Shown here: positions 18,432 through 27,437 of the stretch, piece after piece
Layout of the letters: the number at the start of each line of letters is the position of its first letter
Position numbering within the stretch: the first letter of the stretch is position 1
DNA from: Lentilactobacillus senioris
GTDB taxonomy: Bacteria > Bacillota > Bacilli > Lactobacillales > Lactobacillaceae
Length of the DNA: 64,000 bases
Direction of reading: 5' to 3'
NCBI RefSeq assembly: GCF_026798195.1
Contig: NZ_JAPQEZ010000002.1
Location: 124,001 to 188,000, forward strand
The notes under the pieces: generated by a model
What the model was told of the DNA's origin: nothing
What the model saw: the letters and a program-made list of their open reading frames with translations, nothing else
Databases searched by the model: none
Program-made: the position numbers and the translations under genes

Positions 18432-18460
18432 AGTCGCTCCCAATAGGGAACGACTTTTTA
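18424..18460. terminator. Bidirectional terminator
   Basis: Stem GTCGCTCCC/GGGAACGAC with one mismatch, flanked by A and T tracts, between the ansA operon and the convergent small HTH-like gene. Confidence 0.8.
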
Positions 18461-18461
18461 T

Positions 18462-18644
18462 TTAACGTACATAACTAGTAATATTAGCAGTTTCTTCTGC
18501 GGTGGGTTTAACTTCCATTGATTTAATATCGTGAAGTCGTTCTACTGACATGTGTAGGTTAAAAGCTAGTTGGGTATCTGCTAATTCGTGCTGTTTTTGA
18601 AAGTCGATAATTTCTTCGGCTAGGGTACTAAAATGATCACTCAT
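18462..18644 (-). CDS. Small helix-turn-helix-like protein
   Basis: Protein of 60 aa. The spacing of hydrophobic residues in DTQLAFNLHMSVERLHDIK resembles the second and third helices of Cro/XRE-type HTH domains, and the whole protein is about one such domain long. A longer frame to 18683 exists, but GGAGG is placed 7 nt before ATG 18644, so that start is used. DNA binding is inferred. It lies downstream of the ykoEDC genes on the same strand, separated from them by about 60 nt. Confidence 0.6.
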   Translation of the reverse strand: MSDHFSTLAEEIIDFQKQHELADTQLAFNLHMSVERLHDIKSMEVKPTAEETANITSYVR

Positions 18645-18707
18645 GTTGTTACCTCCATTATTAGCATAAGATTCTAATCCCATTATACCAATAAATGGCA
18701 GTTTCAG

Positions 18708-19376
18708 TTAAAAAAGACTCTGAGAGTTGGTGGCCCACCAGATTAATAATTGTAAAGCTCCGATTATGATGAAAAATGCACCCCAATCTAGGTAGTTAAG
18801 TCTAATCGGATACCGAAAGCTGCGACGCTGGCCTTCAACAAAACCGTGAGAGGTCATTGCTTCTGCTAGATTTTCGGACCAGGAGATCGAAGCTAAAATG
18901 GCTTTGAAGTATAGCTGAGGGGACCAAAAATGCAAGACCACGCCACGCATCAGTCCGGCCGTCTTAATGGTTTTCACCTGTTCTACAATTTTAGGTAGGA
19001 GGTTAAATGCCGCCAGTACACCGTAAGCAAACTTGGCAGGGAGATGAAAATTTTGCTCGAGGGTTAACGCCAGAGTGGTGAGGTCGGTAGTTTCGGTAAA
19101 GATGGCTCCCACAAAAACATATGCGTAGATTCGTGTGAATAAAATCCAAGCAAAAAGTGGGCCGCCATTACCATAATACAATTGAGAAACTAGTAAGCCA
19201 GCTGCTGGAAACAGCGGCCAAAAAAACAGTTTCACTAACGATCGCCATTTGATTTTGGTGAATAATAAAATGATAAGGCTGACGCCAATGACCACCAAAT
19301 TAACGGTGAGGTTAGTGACAAACGAGATTTCAATGGCGACTAAAATGGTTAAAAAGAGTTTTAAGCCTGCATTCAT
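18708..19376 (-). CDS. ykoC: ECF transporter transmembrane component (EcfT/YkoC type)
   Basis: Membrane protein of 222 aa with four to five segments, belonging to the CbiQ/EcfT family that couples the ATPases to the substrate subunit. The cytoplasmic coupling helices are in the AGLMRGVVLHF and SWSENLAEAMTSHGFVEGQRRSF region (A-x-R-G/S type motifs). The start overlaps the stop of the ATPase gene by 4 nt. Gene order E-D-C behind a TPP riboswitch points to thiamine or hydroxymethylpyrimidine uptake. Confidence 0.85.
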   Translation of the reverse strand: MNAGLKLFLTILVAIEISFVTNLTVNLVVIGVSLIILLFTKIKWRSLVKLFFWPLFPAAGLLVSQLYYGNGGPLFAWILFTRIYAYVFVGAIFTETTDLTTLALTLEQNFHLPAKFAYGVLAAFNLLPKIVEQVKTIKTAGLMRGVVLHFWSPQLYFKAILASISWSENLAEAMTSHGFVEGQRRSFRYPIRLNYLDWGAFFIIIGALQLLIWWATNSQSLF

Positions 19377-20803
19377 CCCAGCACCTCCTGGTAGGTTAAT
19401 TGATGATCTTTAAATAGTACGTGTAAATCAATTAAGGGGGCTAATCCCGTTAACTGATGGCTAATGATGATTTGAGTTTGATTAAAGAGTTGTTTAGCTT
19501 GTTGAAGTAAGCTCACCACTATTTGGACTGAAGCTAGATCCAAGCCTTTAAGAGGTTCGTCCATTAGTAATACGGGGCTAGCCATAATAAGCATAATAAT
19601 AATTTGCAGTTTTTTCTTTTGTCCTTCACTCAAGGAATAGACCACTTGCTCTTCGCGACCAGCTAAGCCTAGTTGGCTTAACATGGTTTGAATTTGCTCG
19701 TCAGAATATTTAAAATGGCGTCGATATTTTTTAGCTAAGGCTATTTCTTCACCCACCGTAATGGTTAAAAATTGATTTTCTGCATCTTGAAAGAGCAAAC
19801 TAACGTCTAAAGCGTATGATTTAGCCTTGAGTTTAGCGATGTTGTGATCTAGATAATCAATGATTCCCTGATAGTTAATCAACTTGGTTAAAGCTGCGAA
19901 CAGAGTCGATTTGCCAATTCCATTTTCACCGGTGATTAGTGTAGTTTGTCCCTGATAAAAACTAAAATCAGTGGAGGCAATCAGTTCACTGCCATGTGGA
20001 GCTAAACTGAATTGGTTAAGTGTTAAGCATTTAACCGCGGAATCAGTGGGTAATAAAACGGCTTGTTGGGCGTTAATGTTTTGGCTAAATTGCTCAAATC
20101 GTTGTTGGGCTTCAGCTGAAGTTAACTCACTGATTTGGTGGGTCTGCGGATCTAATTCAAACACTTGATCCACTACAGTGGCGTAATCACTTAAGTCGTG
20201 ATCTGCTAAAATAATGGTTTTATGGTGTTGTAATTGCAGCTGCTTGAGCTTTTCGATAAGGTCTTGGCGAGTATGGGGATCAATGCTGGCAAATGGTTCA
20301 TCTAAAACGATCACTGCTGGATCCATAGCCACAATACAGGCTAAAGCTACCCGTTGTTTTTCGCCACCGGAAAGGGTGTTTAACAACCGTTTTTTTAATG
20401 ATTTAACCTCACAAAACTCTAAGGCTTGATCGATCATGTCAGTCATTTGCTCTGGTGGCACTTGCATATTTTCAAGGACAAAAGTTAGTTCATTTTCGAC
20501 GGTGTCCATCGCAAACTGTTGATTAGGGTTTTGAAAGACCATGCCGACTTGATGATTTTTAGCCATGGCCGTTAATGAATTGATTTCTTGATCGTCAAAG
20601 TAAATTTGGCCACTTGCTGGTTGTTCGATGAATTGAGGGTATAAGCCCGCAATGAATTTTAACAGGGTGGTTTTACCACTACCAGACGGCCCAATCAACA
20701 AATTGAATTGAGCACTCGGAAAGGTCAAATTAAGGTGACTTAGTGCCGGTTGAGTGGTCTTGGCATATTGAAACGAAAAATCTGAAAGGGTAACTTGGGT
20801 CAT
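19373..20803 (-). CDS. ykoD: ECF transporter ATPase with two fused ABC domains (YkoD type)
   Basis: ATPase of 476 aa consisting of two complete ABC domains. First half: GPSGSGKTT, LSGGEKQR, VLDEPFASID. Second half: GENGIGKST, LSEGQKKK, LLMDEPLKGLD. Such fused EcfA1-A2 proteins are known as YkoD in the Bacillus ykoFEDC thiamine/HMP system. It is translated from the operon started at ykoE, 12 nt upstream. It powers import of a thiamine precursor. Confidence 0.87.
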   Translation of the reverse strand: MTQVTLSDFSFQYAKTTQPALSHLNLTFPSAQFNLLIGPSGSGKTTLLKFIAGLYPQFIEQPASGQIYFDDQEINSLTAMAKNHQVGMVFQNPNQQFAMDTVENELTFVLENMQVPPEQMTDMIDQALEFCEVKSLKKRLLNTLSGGEKQRVALACIVAMDPAVIVLDEPFASIDPHTRQDLIEKLKQLQLQHHKTIILADHDLSDYATVVDQVFELDPQTHQISELTSAEAQQRFEQFSQNINAQQAVLLPTDSAVKCLTLNQFSLAPHGSELIASTDFSFYQGQTTLITGENGIGKSTLFAALTKLINYQGIIDYLDHNIAKLKAKSYALDVSLLFQDAENQFLTITVGEEIALAKKYRRHFKYSDEQIQTMLSQLGLAGREEQVVYSLSEGQKKKLQIIIMLIMASPVLLMDEPLKGLDLASVQIVVSLLQQAKQLFNQTQIIISHQLTGLAPLIDLHVLFKDHQLTYQEVLG

Positions 20804-20815
20804 TTTAACACCTAC

Positions 20816-21376
20816 TTAGCGACTTAAAACTTGACTGCGATCTAGTAAATTAGTGATTAACCGGGTTAGTAAACCTGCGAATACGAATGTGGAAATTAAC
20901 CGGGTGATAAACAAACCAATTAACATTAAGACCCCGTATTGGTTGTAACCACTTCGGAACCAGTCCCAAGCAAAGGTAATCAAAGTGGTGGACAAGATTG
21001 AAGCGTTTAAGCCCAACCAGTCGTAATGCTTGTAACCAGTTAAGGTAAACCCAAGTTCTGAACCAATTCCTTGCACTAAGCCAGAAATAAAAGCACTAGC
21101 TCCCCATTGACCACCCAGAAAAACCTCTACGGCAGAGCCTAAAAATTCTCCTAAGAAGGCGGAACCAGGAATGCGAATGATATAACCGGTTAACGGACCG
21201 GCCATACACCATAAGCCCATCAAAATATCATTGGCGTAAGGCGCCATTCCTAGGGGCGTCAAAGCAACGGTGAGAGCGGTATATAAGAAACCGGCCCCCC
21301 AGAAAATCAAACCGCAAAAAATAGCGATTAAAGCGATTAAGATAATATTACGTAAAGACCAACGTTGTTGTTTCAT
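20816..21376 (-). CDS. ykoE: ECF transporter substrate-binding subunit (YkoE type)
   Basis: Membrane protein of 186 aa with about five segments and the conserved opening FWGAGFLYTALTVALTPLG and central GSAVEVFLGGQWGA of YkoE S-components, which bind thiamine or its pyrimidine moiety. The start is ATG 21376 because GGAGG lies 9 nt upstream; the longer open frame to 21451 would run back through the riboswitch terminator and is rejected. It is the first gene of ykoEDC. Confidence 0.88.
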   Translation of the reverse strand: MKQQRWSLRNIILIALIAIFCGLIFWGAGFLYTALTVALTPLGMAPYANDILMGLWCMAGPLTGYIIRIPGSAFLGEFLGSAVEVFLGGQWGASAFISGLVQGIGSELGFTLTGYKHYDWLGLNASILSTTLITFAWDWFRSGYNQYGVLMLIGLFITRLISTFVFAGLLTRLITNLLDRSQVLSR

Positions 21377-21408
21377 GACAACAACCTCCAAAATAAATTT
21401 CACGCAAC

Positions 21409-21443
21409 TAAAAAAGACGCAGTCCGAGTTAACGAACTGCGCC
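21409..21443 (-). terminator. Expression-platform terminator of the TPP riboswitch
   Basis: Minus strand: stem CGCAGTTCG/CGGACTGCG (one G-T pair) followed by TC and T6. It lies between the TPP aptamer and ykoE, so TPP binding is expected to cause premature termination. Confidence 0.85.
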
Positions 21444-21483
21444 CATTTCATCTAGCATTATTATCCATTCGGAATACAACGGA

Positions 21484-21556
21484 ATATGCTCCCTTCGCTG
21501 GTACTAACCAGATCAGGTTCGATGGGTGTTTCTCAGCCGTTAGGCACCCCAGATAG
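21484..21556 (-). ncRNA. TPP riboswitch (THI element)
   Basis: On the minus strand the conserved THI-box elements appear in order: GGGGTGCC, GCTGAGA, ACACCC, GAACCTGATCTGGTTAGTAC, CAGCGAAGGGA. These match the thiamine pyrophosphate aptamer core. It is followed by a terminator and the ykoEDC transporter genes. Confidence 0.95.
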
Positions 21557-21571
21557 TTGTATGATACTTGT

Positions 21572-21600
21572 ATTATAACGAATCCCTTCGATACTTACAA
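21572..21600 (-). promoter_or_regulatory. Promoter of the ykoEDC operon
   Basis: Minus strand: -35 TTGTAA (21595-21600), 17-bp spacer, -10 TATAAT (21572-21577), placing the transcript start just before the TPP aptamer. Confidence 0.8.
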
Positions 21601-21664
21601 ATTATTTCCAAAATTACAAATGGATTAACACTTCAACATCTGGGTTACAGAATGGTTAGAAGTA

Positions 21665-21693
21665 TTGTTGCTAACCTTTTTCCATGCTATTTT
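21665..21693 (+). promoter_or_regulatory. Promoter of dacA
   Basis: -35 TTGTTG (21665-21670), 17-bp spacer, extended -10 TGCTATTTT (21685-21693), 26 nt before the start codon. Confidence 0.65.
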
Positions 21694-21718
21694 AGATAGG
21701 GTTAAAGGAGAAAACGAA

Positions 21719-22882
21719 ATGAAAACACAAATGATCAAATTATTAGCAACGGTAACTTTTGGCTTAGTGGGTGGTTTTACTATCAACCAAGTTAATTCTC
21801 AAGCGGCTTATAAAACGGTAAGTATGAAAAATGTCACTAAAACGGCATACCATAAGGCTAGCAATGCGGGATCTTTTTATAATCAAGCTCACACTAAGAA
21901 GATTGTGAACGTCAAAACTCATCCGTACGTTACATATTACGTCACCAAAGAAGCAGTGATGCAAAACGGTAGTAAAAAGGCCGTCTTCTACTATGCCAAG
22001 AGTGCTAGTGGGATCGGTGGTTGGATTTGGCGTAAATACCTGACCGAAGGTGAATCACCATTTGGGTTGAAATACGCTAAATCATACGTGGCCATGGATG
22101 CTGAGACCGGTGATGTATTGGAATCACATAATGGCAATACTCAACGGTTAGTGGCCTCTACTGCCAAGTTAATGACTATTTATTTAGCCGTTCAAAAAGC
22201 AGAAAAAGAAAATGCCTGGAATAAGACGGTTTCTGTCTCAGGGGCCGGCTTACGTTCCATGGGCTTAAGTTATGCTGTTGGTGGTTTTCAATTTAAGACT
22301 GGCCATAAATATACTGTGCGCCAATTATATAATGCAGCCTTGATTGAATCATCTAATAATGCGGCGATTGCTCTGGGACGTTGGGTTTCAGGCAGTAACG
22401 CTAAGTTTATTCAAAAGATGAATTCCCAAGCTGATGCGTGGGGCTTAAGCAGTAAAACTAAGTTTGTTTCAGCTTCCGGACTAGAAAACGATGATCTTAG
22501 TCCATTTGGATACTGGGTCAGCGGCAATTATACTGATGGTAACCAAGTCTCTGCTAAAGATATGGCTACTATCGCACGTAATTTGATTAACGAGTATCCA
22601 GAAGTGTTAGATCAGGCCAAGTTGACTTCAATGAAAACTGACGGCCAAACGTTAACTAACGCTAATCGATTGCTAAAGGGGAAGACTTATTATTCTAGTG
22701 ATCTAAATGTGGACGGTTTGAAGACCGGCTATACTCCTCGCGCTGGCTTATGTTTGGTAGCCACTTCTCAAAAACCGGGTAAGCACCGGTTGATCACAGT
22801 GGTGTTAAACGATCAAAATGAATTTACTGAAACTAATACTTTAATGAAACACGTTTACAGCACGGCAGATGTGTATAAGTAG
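21719..22882 (+). CDS. dacA: D-alanyl-D-alanine carboxypeptidase with N-terminal SH3-like domain
   Basis: Secreted penicillin-binding protein of 387 aa that trims the terminal D-Ala of peptidoglycan stem peptides. Signal peptide about 1-29; SH3/GW-like module about 30-112 ending in GGWIWRKYL; peptidase S11 domain with SxxK as STAK (Ser147, Lys150), SSN near 206 and KTG near 338. The SH3-like module ahead of the catalytic domain is a lactobacillar arrangement and the C-terminal PBP5-type domain is missing. AAAGGAG is 8 nt before ATG 21719; a longer frame starting at 21665 overlaps the promoter. Confidence 0.9.
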   Translation: MKTQMIKLLATVTFGLVGGFTINQVNSQAAYKTVSMKNVTKTAYHKASNAGSFYNQAHTKKIVNVKTHPYVTYYVTKEAVMQNGSKKAVFYYAKSASGIGGWIWRKYLTEGESPFGLKYAKSYVAMDAETGDVLESHNGNTQRLVASTAKLMTIYLAVQKAEKENAWNKTVSVSGAGLRSMGLSYAVGGFQFKTGHKYTVRQLYNAALIESSNNAAIALGRWVSGSNAKFIQKMNSQADAWGLSSKTKFVSASGLENDDLSPFGYWVSGNYTDGNQVSAKDMATIARNLINEYPEVLDQAKLTSMKTDGQTLTNANRLLKGKTYYSSDLNVDGLKTGYTPRAGLCLVATSQKPGKHRLITVVLNDQNEFTETNTLMKHVYSTADVYK

Positions 22883-22907
22883 AGTTCAGAATTAGTGATA
22901 ATTACAA

Positions 22908-22951
22908 TAAAAACTCAGTAGAAGATGAATTGTCTTCAACTGAGTTTTTTT
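22908..22951 (+). terminator. Terminator of dacA
   Basis: Long stem AACTCAGT...ACTGAGTT with an inner GAAGA/TCTTC pair and one A-A mismatch, followed by a T-rich tract. Confidence 0.85.
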
Positions 22952-22991
22952 ATTATTTAAATTAACGAATAAGATGTAGCCCATTTACTTA

Positions 22992-23021
22992 TTGGTCAAA
23001 AATAAGCTTTTCTTGTATGCT
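22992..23021 (+). promoter_or_regulatory. Likely promoter of the HAD phosphatase gene
   Basis: -35 TTGGTC (22992-22997), 18 bp, -10 TATGCT (23016-23021), 24 nt before the GTG start. Confidence 0.5.
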
Positions 23022-23044
23022 GATGGTGAAAGAAGGGATGTTAA

Positions 23045-23836
23045 GTGACAGTTTTTGCTAGTGATATGGATGGCACCTTTTTAAACGATCAAGGAAACTT
23101 TGATGCACTGCTAGTCCAACGTTTATTAGCCCAAATGAAAATTAATGGTGATCACTTAGTGGTGGCTAGTAGTAATCATTATGAACATTTAAGACAATTA
23201 TTTGCGAACGTGACTGGCCCAATTTCTTATGTTTGTGATAACGGCGCTCACGTAGTAAATGAAACTGGTCAAACCATTTATCAAGCTTCAATACCATTAT
23301 CGCTTTGGCAATCCGTGGTTGAGTGGCTGGTAACTACATATCCACAAGCGGCAATTATTGTGGTAACGGCAACGCAAACGTATTCCAACCAGCCGGCAGA
23401 TAGTGAGTGCTTCGTAGCAGCTCGGTATTTCTATGCTGATTTGCAGGCAATTGATCTATCAACTATTGATCAACCAGCGTATAAGTTAGATGTAACTTGG
23501 CCGCAAGCAGATGTGACTGAATATAAGCAAGCCATTTTAAATCAATTCGGTGACCAAGTGGAAGCGGTCATGAGTGGGATGAATGGCATTGATATTATGT
23601 TACCAGGGGTTAGCAAGTTAACAGGCATTCAACGGTTATTAACTAGTTGGCAGTTAACCGAAGAACAATTAGTGGCCTTTGGTGATAATGATAATGACTA
23701 CGCCATGCTACAAGCTGCTCAACAAGGCTGGGCGATGAAAAATGCCGCTGCTAATTTGCTAGCTCGAATTTCTCAAGTTACCCCGCTAGATAATAATCAC
23801 AGTGGAGTCCAACAAATTATGCAACAACTACTTTAG
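23045..23836 (+). CDS. HAD-superfamily Cof-type phosphatase
   Basis: Protein of 263 aa in the Cof/YwpJ branch of HAD phosphatases. Motif I is DMDGT (Asp nucleophile at about 7), motif II VASSN, motif III Lys near 215 and motif IV GDNDNDYAM near 218-226, with a C2-type cap domain between. Such enzymes dephosphorylate sugar phosphates, FMN or pyridoxal phosphate; the substrate cannot be read from sequence. The start is GTG 23045 with AAGGGA upstream. Its 3' end overlaps the convergent hydrolase gene by 9 nt with no terminator between. Confidence 0.85.
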   Translation: MTVFASDMDGTFLNDQGNFDALLVQRLLAQMKINGDHLVVASSNHYEHLRQLFANVTGPISYVCDNGAHVVNETGQTIYQASIPLSLWQSVVEWLVTTYPQAAIIVVTATQTYSNQPADSECFVAARYFYADLQAIDLSTIDQPAYKLDVTWPQADVTEYKQAILNQFGDQVEAVMSGMNGIDIMLPGVSKLTGIQRLLTSWQLTEEQLVAFGDNDNDYAMLQAAQQGWAMKNAAANLLARISQVTPLDNNHSGVQQIMQQLL

Positions 23837-24772
23837 TAATCTAGTTTGGTGGGGATAACGGGTTAATAAATCGGTTAACTCAAATCTGAGTACCGTTCGC
23901 TTTTCGTGGGGCATGGTGGAACGGAATCGATACGTTAACGAAGTGGTATCACAAATTGACTGGTAGTGGGTAAAATTATAGTTAGCATGCTCCAACATAT
24001 CATCCGTAAAGGGAATGGCTACTTGATCGAGCAAATTAAACAACCAATTAACAGCCTGATGATGGTTGATTGGCTGGCTAGTTCCTAATTTGGCAATGGC
24101 TGCGTATAAAAAGCGGGTGGTTGGGGTATTAGTTGCCATAGGAATTTCGTTAGCTAATACCCGTTGACTGGCGGCTGCTTTTAAGGCGGCCAAGCCATTA
24201 TTAGTGTGCAGCTCCGTGGTTAAATTAGCGACATGGGTGGGGTAGTCTGGAGAGTTGGTTAATACTCCTAGCTCTGAATTGACGACTAAGCGGCCTTCCT
24301 TAGTGGATTCAATAATTAAGCATTCGCCAGTTCGATCGCTAACAATCCAATGAAAACTAAAAATTTTATTGCCAGCTAACCAGGGACGGGCTACTAATTC
24401 AATATTAGCCAAATCAGTTGCTACGGCTTGAACACTATCATGTTCAAATAGGATCCAGAAAAGCAAATCTTGGGGAGTTAGATTTAATTTACTATCAGAT
24501 AGTTCGGATTGGTACTTAGCGCGAATCGGAAACTGTAATTCAGCACAAGCTAAACCTGCGGTGTTAACTCCATCGGCCATCACAAATTGATCTGCCACTT
24601 GTCGGCCACCTCCCACAAACGGGAACTGAACTGGACGATTAGGGGCTAGCGCGGGTTGCCAAGTGGTTTGATTCATTAAGATAACGTGCCAATCCTCTGC
24701 TACGGGGACATCCATGGTGCGTGCTAGGAACTGATGTTGATTTAAACTACTTAATGTTAAACTGGTACACAT
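23828..24772 (-). CDS. Choloylglycine hydrolase family protein (bile salt hydrolase / penicillin acylase-like)
   Basis: N-terminal nucleophile hydrolase of 314 aa. The start must be ATG 24772 because removal of Met exposes the catalytic Cys2; a TTG at 24787 overlaps the AAGGTGG ribosome site. Family residues Cys2, Arg18, Asp21, Asn173 and Arg220 align with those of bile salt hydrolases (C2, R18, D21, N175, R228). The position of BSH Asn82 appears to be Gln80 (AELQFP). It may hydrolyse conjugated bile salts, acyl-homoserine lactones or penicillin V; the true substrate is open. No signal peptide, so cytoplasmic. Confidence 0.83.
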   Translation of the reverse strand: MCTSLTLSSLNQHQFLARTMDVPVAEDWHVILMNQTTWQPALAPNRPVQFPFVGGGRQVADQFVMADGVNTAGLACAELQFPIRAKYQSELSDSKLNLTPQDLLFWILFEHDSVQAVATDLANIELVARPWLAGNKIFSFHWIVSDRTGECLIIESTKEGRLVVNSELGVLTNSPDYPTHVANLTTELHTNNGLAALKAAASQRVLANEIPMATNTPTTRFLYAAIAKLGTSQPINHHQAVNWLFNLLDQVAIPFTDDMLEHANYNFTHYQSICDTTSLTYRFRSTMPHEKRTVLRFELTDLLTRYPHQTRLLK

Positions 24773-24860
24773 TTTATCCACCTTCAATCGGCTTTATTTT
24801 TCAATTAACTCTAAAATAGTGTAAACTAGACTTATTGACAAGGAAAAGGAGAATTTATTT

Positions 24861-25487
24861 ATGAAGTCAACCTGGAACTTGGTCGGGATGGCGTTATGGG
24901 CAATCGTTTTAATTTACGGAATTTGGATGGTTCACGACATGCGAGTTCGGCGGATTAAACTGATTGTTACCGAAAAACGCAATTTCTCATGGCGCAATTT
25001 AGGAAAATCAACAGTTGAATTAGTAATTTTTTTAGCAGCTTTTTTTGCGATGAGCAAGGTAACCTTCTTCCAAGATGTTAATCAGCTAAGTAAATCAGCC
25101 GTAGACACATCGTATCAATTTGAACCGTTGGTAATTGATTCTAATGGCGATCATTCATACTACGTTCAAGTTAAAAATGCTGGTAAAAAACGGCCTATTC
25201 AACAGTATACCTACTTAGTGAATGGGGAAAAATACCACGTTGATAGTTTGAACGCCACCATCGTAATGGGAAAACATAACGTTAATGTCCAGGCCTCAGC
25301 GTATGATTGGGACCAAAAGAAGCTGGACCATTTAGACACTCGCTACCAAAAAGCATGGGTGGGAACGGTGACGACAACATATAAGAAAACCTTCTTAAAC
25401 GGAATTGGGTTGCACGCAGGTCGTCAAGCTAACCGCTTTAGCTTAATCCGTATTCCAGATAAATCATTTATGAACACAGACAATTAA
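24861..25487 (+). CDS. Conserved membrane-anchored protein of unknown function
   Basis: Protein of 208 aa with two membrane segments (about 6-24 and 50-68) separated by a basic cytoplasmic loop, followed by a soluble domain of about 140 residues predicted outside the cell. The double-Trp and basic pattern resembles a protein family I have seen only in lactobacilli (possibly the LVIS_2131 type, not verified). AAAGGAG precedes ATG 24861. Monocistronic with its own terminator. Function unknown. Confidence 0.65.
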   Translation: MKSTWNLVGMALWAIVLIYGIWMVHDMRVRRIKLIVTEKRNFSWRNLGKSTVELVIFLAAFFAMSKVTFFQDVNQLSKSAVDTSYQFEPLVIDSNGDHSYYVQVKNAGKKRPIQQYTYLVNGEKYHVDSLNATIVMGKHNVNVQASAYDWDQKKLDHLDTRYQKAWVGTVTTTYKKTFLNGIGLHAGRQANRFSLIRIPDKSFMNTDN

Positions 25488-25498
25488 ATTTAATTGGT

Positions 25499-25546
25499 AA
25501 AAAAACGCACTAAGCAGATCGTAATGATCTCCTCAGTGCGTTTTTT
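25499..25546. terminator. Bidirectional terminator
   Basis: Stem CGCACT...AGTGCG with an inner AGATC/GATCT pair, flanked by A6 and T6 tracts, between convergent genes. Confidence 0.85.
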
Positions 25547-27422
25547 ACATCAATTCTGCATCGTCTGCAGGAGTTAAGTGGAGTAATTTAGCTGCAATGA
25601 AATCAGCAGTTTGGAGATTTAAGTCGTTTACACCAGGACGAGGGCTTAGAGTAGTACTCCAGCGAAGGCTTTCTAGTTGTAATCCCCAAACAAAGACATT
25701 CGGAAGAACGGGACCAGTAGCAGCTATCACTTGATCACTATTATGGGTAACCGCCACGGCCGGTAATGGCATAATTTTTCCATTGTAGATAATGGTTTCA
25801 GGACTTAATAAATTGCTGCTAACCATGTCTTCTAATAATGGATTAGCAGTAGTTAAAATAGATGGCTTGGGAACTCGCGCTTCTAAAACAATATCGGAAG
25901 CAAAAACGTCGTTATTACGAGGTGAGATTGCTACAAAGCGCCCATCTCGCCCTTCGATTTCCATATCTGGAGCGGTAATGGTAACAATTCCAGCGCGCAT
26001 TAAAGCAGATAACTGAGCTGTTCGTAAAGCCGGTGGTCCAACCGATAAGAAGTTATTAGTTGAGTTGTATTCCGCTAAAAAGCGATTGACATATTCATCA
26101 TCTGTGAATAATTGCCGATTGATACTTGAACGAATTACGTCCCGAAAATCTCGTAGCAATTCTAGTGCTGAAGTAATGGGTCCAGTTTTAGAACCTAATT
26201 TAGCATCTGCAGTAATCCAGTCAATCCAGCTTATTAATTCATTTTGGTATTCAGCTGTAGAAATAACGCCTTGGTTACCGATGGGATGAATAATTCGATC
26301 CCAATTCCAAACATCTCCAGGTAAAATATTGAAGGATTCAATAACGGCTTGGCGGTTTTCATTTTGAATAAAGGCGGCTTTAAACTGGCTAGCATTTTGG
26401 GTAGGATAATGAGTATCAATTAAGGCAGTATAGTAAGCTAACTCAATATCTAATTTAAGTAGGCTGATGAACTCTTCAAAGGGAAGACGACCATCGATCA
26501 ATGCAGCCTGGATGTTGGCTTCCGTTAAGAAGCTAGGGCGAACTTTTTCACCGTATCCCTTTTGACTAATTGCCTTAGGGTAGTATGGGATACTACGTTT
26601 AGAACCGGCGATAATGCGTGGTTCTCTACCTGAAGGTTGATAAACAAGGGTGCCATCACTATTTTGCATGTAATGACCACCCCGGCCCAATGTTAGTTCT
26701 GAAACATAATCGAAAAATGAGAGTCCGATTCCTCGTACAATTACGTTTTCGTTAGCCGGAATTTTGCTTAAATCGGCATCAGCAGGGCTAATTGGGGGAG
26801 TGTAACTTAAATTATGTTCTTCGGCGTACATAGCTAGGGTTTGTTCTGCTTCTGTTAGATAATTTTCTTGCTGGCCTAGACTGATGGTTACTGAATCGGT
26901 CATATATTCTTGTTCACTTGTAGTTAAAGTAATGGAACTGTTTTTTAGTCGGTCTAGTCGAATTACGAGTTCTTGGTGAAAATTAATGTGTACATTAAAA
27001 GGTAATTGCAACAATAATTGATCGTAAAACCATTGAATATAGGCTCCAAATAAAGCTCGTGGAGCATAGTCCTTAGGCCCTAAGTTTTGAGCAGCCGTGA
27101 TTAATTCTTTAGCTAATCCCTTATCAGTTAAGTAGTTGGTAGCTAAGTCACTGGCAGCCCATTCAAATAGGGATGGTCCGTCGAATACAGGACTGGAAAG
27201 AGTGACGGAGGCATCGGTGAATAAAGTCACCTGGTCAGCCGGCGTATTCATAATTAATCCAGGCCATTGATCAACTGTCCAAACGCGACCACCAATTGGA
27301 TATGGATCAAATAATTCGATAGTTAAAGGTTGTTCCTTATCGGTTCTATTTTTGTATTGATTGATTAAGGCGGAGACGGTCAAAACCCCACGGGGTCCTG
27401 CACCAATAATTGCAGTTTTCAT
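25545..27422 (-). CDS. FAD/NAD(P)-binding protein
   Basis: Protein of 625 aa starting with a dinucleotide-binding fold: GAGPRG at about 7-12, an acidic ELFDPYPIGGR end of strand 2, and a second nucleotide-type motif NVIVRGIGLSFFD near 230. It belongs to the large FAD/NAD(P)-binding family often annotated without function (NAD_binding_9 type). It lies 15 nt downstream of ddpX in the same operon. No membrane segment. The redox substrate is unknown. Confidence 0.78.
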   Translation of the reverse strand: MKTAIIGAGPRGVLTVSALINQYKNRTDKEQPLTIELFDPYPIGGRVWTVDQWPGLIMNTPADQVTLFTDASVTLSSPVFDGPSLFEWAASDLATNYLTDKGLAKELITAAQNLGPKDYAPRALFGAYIQWFYDQLLLQLPFNVHINFHQELVIRLDRLKNSSITLTTSEQEYMTDSVTISLGQQENYLTEAEQTLAMYAEEHNLSYTPPISPADADLSKIPANENVIVRGIGLSFFDYVSELTLGRGGHYMQNSDGTLVYQPSGREPRIIAGSKRSIPYYPKAISQKGYGEKVRPSFLTEANIQAALIDGRLPFEEFISLLKLDIELAYYTALIDTHYPTQNASQFKAAFIQNENRQAVIESFNILPGDVWNWDRIIHPIGNQGVISTAEYQNELISWIDWITADAKLGSKTGPITSALELLRDFRDVIRSSINRQLFTDDEYVNRFLAEYNSTNNFLSVGPPALRTAQLSALMRAGIVTITAPDMEIEGRDGRFVAISPRNNDVFASDIVLEARVPKPSILTTANPLLEDMVSSNLLSPETIIYNGKIMPLPAVAVTHNSDQVIAATGPVLPNVFVWGLQLESLRWSTTLSPRPGVNDLNLQTADFIAAKLLHLTPADDAELM

Positions 27423-27437
27423 TTATATACTCCTAGT

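Noticed and set aside
21377-21451. N-terminal extension of the YkoE frame
   Set aside because: It would run through the riboswitch terminator and has no ribosome site; ATG 21376 has GGAGG.
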